A DNA stretch of 6,382 nucleotides from Oscillospiraceae bacterium (GTDB lineage Bacteria; Bacillota; Clostridia; Oscillospirales; Acutalibacteraceae). A program made the position numbers and the translations under genes. Positions 1 to 4,673 of this stretch are shown in pieces. The stretch lies in assembly GCA_009786735.1 (NCBI GenBank), contig WQRM01000093.1:1-6382 (forward strand). The letters run 5' to 3'. The notes beneath the pieces were generated by a model that was not told the origin of the DNA, made no database searches, and saw nothing but the letters and a program-made list of their open reading frames with translations. The number at the start of each line of letters is the position of its first letter. Positions within the stretch are counted from its first letter, which is position 1.

Positions 1-54
1 AGAGGGGGGAAGTCGTCGCAGACGACAGGGGGGTGTTCGGAGAGAGTCTCCGAA
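1..54 (+). repeat. Palindromic repeat copy A, in frame inside feoB (left part cut by window edge)
   Basis: The visible part begins with the right arm of a GC hairpin (GAGGGGGGA, 2-10). It continues with a perfect 6-bp hairpin GTCGTC-gca-GACGAC (12-26), then CAGGGGGG, then a perfect 8-bp hairpin TTCGGAGA-gag-TCTCCGAA (36-54). The order of GAGGGGGGA, GTC..GAC hairpin and CAGGGGGG matches copy B at 791-837 and copy D at 2816-2860. It is read in the feoB frame as RGGKSSQTTGGCSERVSE, just before the YxxIE helix. The left hairpin arm and the insertion boundary lie outside the window; the 36-54 hairpin may be a separate element or partly native feoB sequence. Confidence 0.75.
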
Positions 55-1329
55 ACCTACGCGCATATCGAGCGCATCACCCGCCGATGCATGCGCCCCA
101 GCGGCAAGCCGGACATGACCGCGCGCATCGACAACATCGTGCTGCACAAGTGGCTCGCACTGCCGCTGTTTGTGCTGGTGATGACGGGCGTGTATTACCT
201 TGCTGCGACTGGACCGGGCGCGTGGCTCGGCGCATGGCTAGAGGGCGTGATTTCGGGCGCAGGCGCAGCGCTTGGGCGAGCGATACCCTCGCCGTGGCTG
301 GGCGCGCTTGTGCAGGAGGGCGTTCTCGGCGGGGCGGGCATGTTGCTGGGCTTCGTGCCGCAGCTGATGATGGTGTTCCTGTGCCTAAGCGTGCTCGAAG
401 CCAGCGGCTATCTGTCGCGCGTGGCGTTTTTGCTGGATGCCGCGCTGCGCAAGTTCGGGCTATCGGGCAAGTGCTTCATGCCGATGCTGCTCGCCACGGG
501 CTGCAGTGTGCCTGCCATTCTCGCTACCCGAGCAATTGACTGCCCGCGTCAGCGCCGCACGGTGGCGGCAACCTGCAGCTTTGTGCCCTGCAGCGCCAAG
601 CTGCCCATCATCGCGCTGATGGCGAACGGCGTGTTCAGCGGGGCGTGGTGGCTTGCGCCGCTGATGTACTTTGTGGGCGCTGCGGCGATGCTGGGGTCAG
701 CATTTTTTGCTACTTTTTTTGAAAAAAAAGTAACCAAAAAAACTTTAACCGCTTCGCGGTGGGATTTTATTGATAAGTGGAAAAAGCAAGCCCCTGCCCT
801 CCTCCGCGAGGGGGGATGTCGCACTGTGACAGGGGGGAGCCCGGCATTCGTTTCGCGTGAGTTCATCCTAGAAATGCCGCAGTACAGACTGCCGAGCGGG
901 CAAGACATCGCGCGCACAGCATGGCGGCGCACCGCGGAGTTCATGAAAAAAGCCGGCAGCGTCATTGTGCTGTCGGGCGTGTTTGTGTGGCTATTGAGCG
1001 GCTTTCTGCAGCCGGTGGGCAGCGCAATCGCCTGGCTGTTCGTGCCGCTGGGGTTCGGCTTTTGGCGGGCTGCGGTGGCAACTTTGACTGCCTTCATCGC
1101 CAAGGAGAACGCCGTGGCAACGTTGGGCGTGCTGGGCGCTGCGGCGATATTCACGCCCGCGCAGGGGATGTCGTTTTTGCTGTTCAACCTGCTGAGCATG
1201 CCCTGCGCTGCGGCGGTTGCGGCGTTGCGGTGCGAGCTGGGTAGTGCCAAGCGCACGGTGGCGGCGGTGGCGTGGCAATGCGGGCTGGCGTATGTGGTGG
1301 CGGGCTGTGCGTATTGGTTGATGAGATGA
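1..1329 (+). CDS. feoB: Ferrous iron transporter FeoB, C-terminal membrane part (5' end outside window)
   Basis: GTP-driven Fe2+ uptake permease of the inner membrane; only the part after the G domain is here. The frame is open from base 1, so the ATG at 91 is internal: codons before it read ETYAHIERITRRC, matching the RYxxIE helix that precedes the FeoB membrane domain, followed by TARIDNIVLHKW (family pattern TdkiDrillHr). From codon 31 on, seen in order: the first Gate region with LGFVPQLMMVFLCLSVLEASGYLSR; ATGCSVPAILATRAI; the hallmark PCSAKLPI; LEMPQYRLP; a second Gate region with PLGFGFWRAA and TAFIAKENAVATLG; and the C-terminal PCAAAVAALRCELG. The gene ends TGA at 1327-1329. Oddities: two stretches with no FeoB counterpart, encoded by palindromic repeats (about 1-54 and about 703-858), both kept in frame. 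The second adds roughly 40-50 residues between the GAAAMLGSA helix and LEMPQYRLP. Whether the protein still transports iron cannot be told from sequence. Confidence 0.95.
   Translation, partial: RGGKSSQTTGGCSERVSETYAHIERITRRCMRPSGKPDMTARIDNIVLHKWLALPLFVLVMTGVYYLAATGPGAWLGAWLEGVISGAGAALGRAIPSPWLGALVQEGVLGGAGMLLGFVPQLMMVFLCLSVLEASGYLSRVAFLLDAALRKFGLSGKCFMPMLLATGCSVPAILATRAIDCPRQRRTVAATCSFVPCSAKLPIIALMANGVFSGAWWLAPLMYFVGAAAMLGSAFFATFFEKKVTKKTLTASRWDFIDKWKKQAPALLREGGCRTVTGGSPAFVSREFILEMPQYRLPSGQDIARTAWRRTAEFMKKAGSVIVLSGVFVWLLSGFLQPVGSAIAWLFVPLGFGFWRAAVATLTAFIAKENAVATLGVLGAAAIFTPAQGMSFLLFNLLSMPCAAAVAALRCELGSAKRTVAAVAWQCGLAYVVAGCAYWLMR
703..741 (+). repeat. A/T-rich hairpin inside feoB
   Basis: TACTTTTTTT (711-720) pairs with AAAAAAAGTA (723-732), and the outer TTTTTTG (703-709) pairs with CAAAAAA (735-741), giving about 17 pairs with one small internal loop. 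It is translated in frame as FFATFFEKKVTKK. The base composition is entirely unlike the GC-rich coding sequence on both sides. A second small hairpin follows at 748-760 (ACCGC-ttc-GCGGT). Together with copy B these make a composite insert in the FeoB membrane domain. It resembles an intrinsic terminator (poly-T arm), so it could affect feoB transcript length, although it lies in the middle of the gene. Confidence 0.75.
791..837 (+). repeat. Palindromic repeat copy B, in frame inside feoB
   Basis: The outer stem CCCCTG (791-796) / CAGGGG (830-835) encloses two hairpins: CCCTCCTC-cgc-GAGGGGGG (797-815, one G-T pair) and TGTC...GACA (817-831). This three-way-junction layout is shared with copies C and D, and GAGGGGGGA..GTC..GACAGGGGGG matches copy A. 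The element is read in the feoB frame as PALLREGGCRTVTGG. FeoB-like sequence resumes about 7 codons later at FILEMPQYRLP. Confidence 0.8.
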
Positions 1330-1335
1330 GAAGCA

Positions 1336-1355
1336 GGCGACCGAGGACGGTCGCC
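1336..1355. terminator. Hairpin between convergent feoB and GNAT genes, possible bidirectional terminator
   Basis: A perfect 8-bp stem GGCGACCG (1336-1343) / CGGTCGCC (1348-1355) with an AGGA loop lies 6 nt past the feoB stop and 8 nt past the stop of the convergent GNAT frame (TAA at 1364-1366). There is no T-tract on either side, so it is not a textbook intrinsic terminator. The motif GGCGACC..GGTCGCCCCTAC also looks like a small dispersed repeat of a type often seen between clostridial genes (recollection, not checked). Confidence 0.5.
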
Positions 1356-1363
1356 CCTACCGG

Positions 1364-1693
1364 TTAGTGCTCTACGGGTCGGCTGTCAATGATGTACTCA
1401 ACATGCCCCTTGTTTTCCGTGAAGCCGATGGACTCCATCAACTGGTTCTCTTTGCCGCTGACTGCCGTGTAGCTGATGAAATAGATACCGAGGTTGCGCA
1501 GTTCCTCCACCATCATCAGTCCCATTTGCTTGTCGATGCCATAGGGGTCGTTTTCAATCACACCGCCGCACTCGTAGCGGTTGTCAACCTGCAAATCCAG
1601 TGCGAGGTAGAAGATGGTGATTATCGCGTCCAGTCCATCGTGCAGCACGGTTAGCAGACCGACCAGTTCGCTGCCGATGAACGCGCCAATCAC
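1364..1693 (-). CDS. GNAT acetyltransferase-like frame, C-terminal half of a split HTH-GNAT gene
   Basis: If expressed, this would be a GNAT-fold acyl-CoA-dependent N-acetyltransferase; the substrate is unknown. The 109 codons start at a GTG (1693) and show GNAT landmarks: GAFIGSELVGLLTVLHDG (strands 2-3), an acceptor-type region around DKQMGLMMVEELRNLGI in the place of motif A, then SYTAVSGKENQLMESIGF (motif B with the closing GF), and a tail ending YIIDSRPVEH. The usual Q/RxxGxG/A of motif A is degenerate (KQMGLM), so acetyl-CoA binding is uncertain. The GTG has no Shine-Dalgarno sequence, and the GNAT N-terminal helix lies upstream in the same frame (DKQTAAKPLQHADL) and beyond a TAA in the HTH gene. 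I therefore read this as the distal part of an interrupted gene rather than an independent one. Confidence 0.6.
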   Translation of the reverse strand: MIGAFIGSELVGLLTVLHDGLDAIITIFYLALDLQVDNRYECGGVIENDPYGIDKQMGLMMVEELRNLGIYFISYTAVSGKENQLMESIGFTENKGHVEYIIDSRPVEH

Positions 1694-1735
1694 GAGGTCG
1701 GCGTGCTGCAGCGGCTTGGCGGCAGTCTGCTTGTC

Positions 1736-2038
1736 TTAGCACTGCGCTTCATATAGCCCATTGCGTGCATAGAACCGCCAAAGCTGACCCACAGAGATGT
1801 CGGGGTTGAGCAAAAGCTTGATGTCATCCGGGCTCAGCTTTGCCTTGAACAGCTTGTTGATGGACACGCCGAAGTATTCCGCGATGGACGGAATCAGCTG
1901 CAGATCCGGCGCGGTGATGTTGTTCTCCCACTTGCTGACGGATTGGTAGGTGATGCCGAGGTGCTCGGCAAGTTGCTCTTGTGTCGCGCCCTTTTCGGCG
2001 CGAAGCTGCTTGATGTTTTCGCCGATGTTGAATGTCAT
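1736..2038 (-). CDS. XRE-family HTH transcriptional regulator (short, possibly truncated by a nonsense codon)
   Basis: DNA-binding protein of 100 residues with a Cro/C1-type helix-turn-helix at about residues 5-64: IGENIKQLRAEKG, TQEQLAEHLGITYQSVSKWE (helices 2 and 3, with the SVSKWE recognition signature), then PDLQLIPSIAEYFGVSINKLF. The ATG at 2038 is chosen because GAGGAGGT (2046-2053) sits 7 nt upstream; a longer open frame to 2146 runs through the promoter and is not used. The C-terminal part after residue 69 (SPDDIKLLLNPDISVGQLWRFYARNGLYEAQC) is not HTH and reads like a linker plus the first helix of a GNAT domain. It stops at TAA (1736-1738), and the same frame then continues into GNAT sequence. 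The HTH itself is intact, so DNA binding may persist. A palindrome in its own promoter suggests autoregulation (inference). Confidence 0.85.
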   Translation of the reverse strand: MTFNIGENIKQLRAEKGATQEQLAEHLGITYQSVSKWENNITAPDLQLIPSIAEYFGVSINKLFKAKLSPDDIKLLLNPDISVGQLWRFYARNGLYEAQC

Positions 2039-2045
2039 GGCTGAG

Positions 2046-2053
2046 ACCTCCTC
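2046..2053 (-). promoter_or_regulatory. Ribosome binding site deciding the HTH start
   Basis: GAGGAGGT on the minus strand, 7 nt before the ATG at 2038. It fixes the start against the longer upstream-open frame. Confidence 0.85.
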
Positions 2054-2084
2054 ATGTGTTTTCGCACCGCGCGATGCAAGTTCT

Positions 2085-2113
2085 ATTCTACAGCTTCGCG
2101 GCGCGATATGCAA
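2085..2113 (-). promoter_or_regulatory. Sigma-A-type promoter of the HTH gene, with palindrome in the spacer
   Basis: On the minus strand, TTGCAT (2113-2108) is followed by a 17-nt spacer and TAGAAT (2090-2085). The spacer holds a perfect odd palindrome TCGCGgCGCGA (2096-2106), well placed as an operator between the -35 and -10 boxes. The HTH start lies about 47 nt downstream of the -10. Autorepression through this palindrome is inference. Confidence 0.6.
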
Positions 2114-2143
2114 TAACGCATTCGGTGACCTCAACTCACGCAA

Positions 2144-2171
2144 CACGTGCAGAGCAAGCAGCCTGCACGTG
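2144..2171. terminator. Hairpin just after the P-loop gene, possible terminator
   Basis: Perfect 9-bp arms CACGTGCAG (2144-2152) and CTGCACGTG (2163-2171) with a 10-nt loop, beginning 3 nt after the TAA (2175-2177) of the minus-strand P-loop gene and lying upstream of the HTH promoter. There is no T-run after it, so a Rho-independent role is uncertain. Each arm contains a CACGTG palindrome, so a protein-binding role is also possible. Confidence 0.45.
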
Positions 2172-2174
2172 GTA

Positions 2175-2690
2175 TTACTCCAGCCCCGCCCAAAACCGCC
2201 TCACCGCGCGGCGCCCCTTGAGGTGAATCGCTTGCTTGGGCGGCGGGAGCTCACGCAGGCACGTTAAGGTCTTGCGGCGCTTGCGTGCTGGCCAAGTCCA
2301 GATGTAGGTGAGGAACGGCAGGTCGATTTTCTCGGGGCAGCCGTCGGTCATGTCGGGGCGGGTGTTGCCGTGGTATTTCGCCCAGCGCTTGAGCACGCCA
2401 GCGATGCAGGTGACGCGGTTGATGTCGAGGAAAATCACGGTGTCGGCGCGCGCGGCGAGTGCGTCACGGGTGGTGTTGTGGTTGCCGTCGAGCACCCATG
2501 CGGGTTGCTCTGCAGCGACGAGGAGTGCTTGCTTTCGCTCGGGATTGAGCACCCAGCCGGGCTGCCAAGTGAGCATGTCGATGTGGAGAACAGGCAGGTT
2601 GAGATGTTCGCCCAAGCGGCGCGCCATGGTGCTTTTGCCGCTGCCGGAATTGCCCATGATGAGGATGCGTTGGCCGAGAGATGATTGCAT
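2175..2690 (-). CDS. FlaR-like P-loop NTPase (adenylate-kinase-like topology modulation protein family)
   Basis: Soluble nucleotide-binding protein of 171 residues, of the family often labelled DNA topology modulation protein FlaR and related to small nucleotide kinases. The physiological substrate is not known. Seen: Walker A GNSGSGKST (residues 13-21) after a short strand RILIM; LPVLHIDMLTWQPGW (33-46) with the D of the kinase-like second strand; WVLDGNHNTT (65-74, family pattern W-I/V-DGNY); ADTVIFLDINR (82-92, a Walker B-like strand); KRWAKYHGNTRPDMTDGCPEK (101-121, lid-like basic segment); and a C-terminal IHLKGRRAVRRFW. The ATG at 2690 is chosen because AGGAG lies about 8 nt upstream; the frame is open to 2723, but that extension has no site and runs toward a repeat. 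Its own promoter would have to lie near or within the paired repeats at 2723-2860. Length is normal for the family. Confidence 0.88.
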   Translation of the reverse strand: MQSSLGQRILIMGNSGSGKSTMARRLGEHLNLPVLHIDMLTWQPGWVLNPERKQALLVAAEQPAWVLDGNHNTTRDALAARADTVIFLDINRVTCIAGVLKRWAKYHGNTRPDMTDGCPEKIDLPFLTYIWTWPARKRRKTLTCLRELPPPKQAIHLKGRRAVRRFWAGLE

Positions 2691-2722
2691 ATGCGTTCTC
2701 CTATGGTGACTTGTGCTCCGCA

Positions 2723-2777
2723 CCCCACCCTTACCCGCCCGAGGCGGGAGCTCCCTCTATCAGAGGGAGTCATGGGG
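2723..2777 (-). repeat. Palindromic repeat copy C, inverted, intergenic
   Basis: The outer stem CCCCA (2723-2727) / TGGGG (2773-2777) encloses two perfect hairpins, CCCGCC-cga-GGCGGG (2734-2748) and CTCCCTCT-atc-AGAGGGAG (2751-2769). The hairpin order is reversed relative to copies B and D, so this copy is in the opposite orientation. It lies directly upstream of the P-loop gene (start 2690) and could fold in that gene's leader RNA. Confidence 0.75.
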
Positions 2778-2815
2778 CTTGCAGCCGAAAGTTTGTAGAA
2801 ATAATATGCGTGAAG

Positions 2816-2860
2816 CCCTTGTCCCCCTCTTTAGAGGGGGATGTCCCGCAGGACAGGGGG
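2816..2860 (+). repeat. Palindromic repeat copy D, forming the 3' end of the phosphoesterase gene
   Basis: Contains the hairpin CCCCCTCT-tt-AGAGGGGG (2823-2840) and the hairpin TGTCC-cgca-GGACA (2842-2855), with CCCTTGTCC (2816-2824) able to pair alternatively with GGACAGGGG (2851-2859). It has the same order and orientation as copy B. The loop of the first hairpin contains the stop codon of the minus-strand phosphoesterase gene (TTA on plus, TAA on minus, 2831-2833). The 36 nt between copies C and D (2778-2815) show no gene. Confidence 0.8.
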
Positions 2861-3544
2861 TGTGATGAGCTTCGGGCAAAACCCCAGCGCGTCCGCTGAC
2901 ACGATGTCGTAGTGCGTGCCGTTGCGCTCGCCCACAAAGGCGCGCTTGGCGGCGCTGCTGTGCAGATGACCGTAGTAGCACCGCGCCACGCCCTCATCGC
3001 GCAGCACGCTGTCGATTTCCTCGCACACACGGTCTTGGGTGATGGGCGGGTAATGCAAAAACACGCAGACGTTGTCGCTGAGCTGCTTGCCCGCTTGGAT
3101 GGAGGTGCGCAGCCGCCCCGCCTCACGGGCGAGGACTTTGGTGTCGTGCGGCTCATCGCTGTCAAAAAACCAGCCGCGGCTGCCGCAGATGGCCATGCCC
3201 TCGGCTTCGATGGCGTTGTTGTGCAGCAGCACAAGGCTCGTTAGCCCATGTGCTGTCCAGAGGTCTTCGATTTTGCGGCGGGTGCTGAACCAGTAGTCAT
3301 GGTTGCCTTTGAGGATGACTTTTTGGCGTCCCGGCAGGTTATGCAGGAACTGAAAGTCCGGCAGGGCTTGGTCGAGGGTCATGCCCCAGCTGATGTCGCC
3401 CGGCAGCACTACGGTGTCGTCGTCGCGCACGAGCTTGCGCCAGTTGGCTTCGAGCCGCTGGGCATGGTTATCCCAGCCGGGGAAGATATCCATCGGCTTG
3501 GCGGTGCCAAAGGAGAGGTGGGGGTCGGCAATGGCGTAGATCAT
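2831..3544 (-). CDS. Calcineurin-like metallophosphoesterase (COG1768-type predicted phosphohydrolase)
   Basis: Cytoplasmic dimetal phosphoesterase of 237 residues; the natural substrate is not known. The metal-binding blocks of the fold are all present: DPH (D7, H9) right after the start, PGDISWG (G49-D50), KGNHDYW (G80-N81-H82-D83), LHYPP (H164) and YGHLH (G192-H193, H195). KPMDIFPGWDNHAQRLEANW and GNHDYWFSTRRKI are characteristic of the COG1768 group. The ATG at 3544 is chosen because the catalytic strand begins at once (MIYAIADPH) and because the TGA of the upstream small gene (3546-3548) lies one base away, implying translational coupling; the Shine-Dalgarno sequence is weak. The frame is open upstream to 3610, but that part overlaps the neighbour and lacks homology. 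Oddity: the last residues, about TPPVLRDIPL and the stop, are encoded by palindromic repeat copy D, so the native C-terminus was extended or replaced. This is outside the active site, and activity is probably kept. Confidence 0.9.
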   Translation of the reverse strand: MIYAIADPHLSFGTAKPMDIFPGWDNHAQRLEANWRKLVRDDDTVVLPGDISWGMTLDQALPDFQFLHNLPGRQKVILKGNHDYWFSTRRKIEDLWTAHGLTSLVLLHNNAIEAEGMAICGSRGWFFDSDEPHDTKVLAREAGRLRTSIQAGKQLSDNVCVFLHYPPITQDRVCEEIDSVLRDEGVARCYYGHLHSSAAKRAFVGERNGTHYDIVSADALGFCPKLITPPVLRDIPL

Positions 3545-3545
3545 G

Positions 3546-3866
3546 TCAGCGAACCATCCGCCAGATAAATTCAATCGGAAACCAAATCGGGAACAAAAGC
3601 ACGGCAGCAATCAGCGCCACGACGGTGAGAAGTACGTCTAAAATGGTGCTCAACCAGGTGGGCAACGTGCGTACCCAATCGTCAATGCGTCGCCCAAATT
3701 CAACAAAACGCTCCATTGGGCTTGGTGGAGGGACGTTAACTGGTGGGCTGGCGTATAACCCGTGTTGCGCATAAGCGGATGGAAGGGGTTCTTGTGCAGC
3801 CGCGCCCACGGCAAGGCTCATGCCGAGCAGCAGCACGGCGAGGACGACGCTAAGACATTTTTTCAT
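3546..3866 (-). CDS. Small secreted/membrane-anchored protein of unknown function
   Basis: Not recognised as a known family. The 106 residues are an N-terminal signal peptide (MKKCLSVVLAVLLLGMSLAVGAAA, likely cleavage around residue 24), a short Pro-rich exported segment (PPVNVPPPSP, 41-50), an amphipathic stretch (51-70) and one C-terminal hydrophobic helix (about 72-96) ending in IWRMVR. The ATG at 3866 has a strong AGGAGGT 6 nt upstream (3873-3879). The signal peptide and the tail (LLFPxWFxxxFIWRMVR) resemble those of the 398-residue secreted protein at 4674-5870 (LLFPLVYGFRWLFAR), but almost nothing lies between. It sits at the head of a unit with the phosphoesterase. The C-terminal helix plus basic end could be a membrane anchor or a sorting signal; no LPXTG is seen. 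Confidence 0.75.
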   Translation of the reverse strand: MKKCLSVVLAVLLLGMSLAVGAAAQEPLPSAYAQHGLYASPPVNVPPPSPMERFVEFGRRIDDWVRTLPTWLSTILDVLLTVVALIAAVLLFPIWFPIEFIWRMVR

Positions 3867-3888
3867 GGGATGACCTCCTATAATTTTG

Positions 3889-3904
3889 TGCTATCATGAT
3901 AGCA
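3889..3904 (-). promoter_or_regulatory. 16-bp perfect palindrome overlapping the promoter of the small secreted protein gene
   Basis: TGCTATCATGATAGCA is a perfect 16-bp palindrome, 9 nt before the AGGAGGT of the downstream gene. Read on the minus strand it contains TGCTATCAT, an extended -10 element (TG-n-TATCAT, box at 3901-3896), with a weak -35 candidate TTCACT 16 nt upstream. An operator sitting on the -10 box is the simplest reading. The promoter of the larger secreted gene has the related TGCTATAATATAGGCA. Confidence 0.6.
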
Positions 3905-3923
3905 TGGCGGTTGCGGCAGTGAA

Positions 3924-4652
3924 CTAGTTGCTCTCGTCCAGCGTCCAGCCATGGTCGCCGTGATACACCATCAAGCGGCTCATTCCGCCGTCGATGGTGA
4001 TGTTCTCGCCGGTGATGAAGCCAGCCCGGTCGCTGCACAGGAACAGCACCATCTCGGCGATGTCCGCGGGCACGCCAACGCGCCCGCTCGGGTGCTGGGT
4101 GGCATCTGCGCCGGTGAATGCGCTGCCGGTGGTGTCGATCCAGCCGGGACTGACGCAGTTCACCCGCACCTTGCCCGCAAGGCTCACCGCCATGGCGTGG
4201 GTGAGCGAAACAATGCCGCCCTTGGCGGCTGAATACGCCTCGGTGTCGGGCTGCGACTGCATGGCGCGCGTGGAGGCGATGTTCACGATGGCGGCGTTCG
4301 GGGCGAACAGGTCGTGCTGCAGCAACAGGCTCGTGAGGTAATACGGCGCCGTCACGCTCACGCGCTGGACGTGCTCGAAGTCTGCATAAGAGCAGCCGGA
4401 AAGCAGCCCGGCGCGCGCGACGCAGGCGTTGTTGATGAGGAAGCTCACGGGCTTGTTCAGCGACGCAACGAAGCGTTCGAGAACGCCGTTGTCGGCAATG
4501 TCGCCGTGGAAGAGCTGTGTGCCGTTGATTTCTTGCGGGTCAATGTCGATGACGGTGACCGCCGCGCCGTGGCGCAAAAACGCCTCGGCGATGCAGCGAC
4601 CGATGCCGTTTGCGCCGCCGGTGATGACGGCGTGTTGGTTGGTGAAGGTCAT
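3924..4652 (-). CDS. Short-chain dehydrogenase/reductase (classical SDR)
   Basis: NAD(P)(H)-dependent oxidoreductase of 242 residues with a single Rossmann fold; the substrate cannot be deduced. Seen: the cofactor motif TGGANGIG (11-18); an acidic pair VIDID (34-38) after strand 2, which favours NAD(H); HGDIAD (49-54, the adenine-contacting D); INNACV (73-78, the NNAG-type motif with Cys in place of Gly); the catalytic triad S127 (NIAS), Y140 and K144 (YSAAK); SPGWIDT (168-174); and the closing TGENITIDGG (214-223). The ATG at 4652 has AAAGGA (4662-4667) 9 nt upstream. It begins 21 nt after the stop of the large secreted protein gene and is probably cotranscribed with it. Length is normal for the family. 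Confidence 0.92.
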   Translation of the reverse strand: MTFTNQHAVITGGANGIGRCIAEAFLRHGAAVTVIDIDPQEINGTQLFHGDIADNGVLERFVASLNKPVSFLINNACVARAGLLSGCSYADFEHVQRVSVTAPYYLTSLLLQHDLFAPNAAIVNIASTRAMQSQPDTEAYSAAKGGIVSLTHAMAVSLAGKVRVNCVSPGWIDTTGSAFTGADATQHPSGRVGVPADIAEMVLFLCSDRAGFITGENITIDGGMSRLMVYHGDHGWTLDESN

Positions 4653-4673
4653 GGTGGTGTGTCCTTTCCGTTA

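Larger units (their letters stand above)
1364..2038 (-). pseudogene. Proposed single XRE-HTH/GNAT fusion gene interrupted by one in-frame TAA
   Basis: The HTH gene and the GNAT frame are in the same reading frame with only TAA at 1736-1738 between them and no shift. Skipping that codon gives a 224-codon protein with an N-terminal XRE HTH and a full-length GNAT domain of roughly 145-150 residues. That fits better than a 100-residue regulator with an unexplained tail next to a GNAT lacking its N-terminus and start signal. Causes could be a real nonsense mutation, an assembly error or readthrough; the sequence alone cannot decide. Confidence 0.55.

Noticed and set aside
91..93. ATG at 91 as the start of feoB
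   Set aside because: The frame is open to the window edge and encodes FeoB-like residues before 91; no ribosome site precedes the ATG.
33..539. Plus-strand frame of 168 codons overlapping feoB
   Set aside because: Arg/Ala-rich low-complexity translation typical of a wrong frame in GC-rich DNA; feoB occupies the region.
549..1256. Long minus-strand open frame of 235 codons opposite feoB
   Set aside because: Antisense shadow of a clearly recognisable FeoB; no ribosome site or family resemblance.
2723..2860. CRISPR array
   Set aside because: The repeats are inverted, variable hairpins with no regular spacers and only two units.
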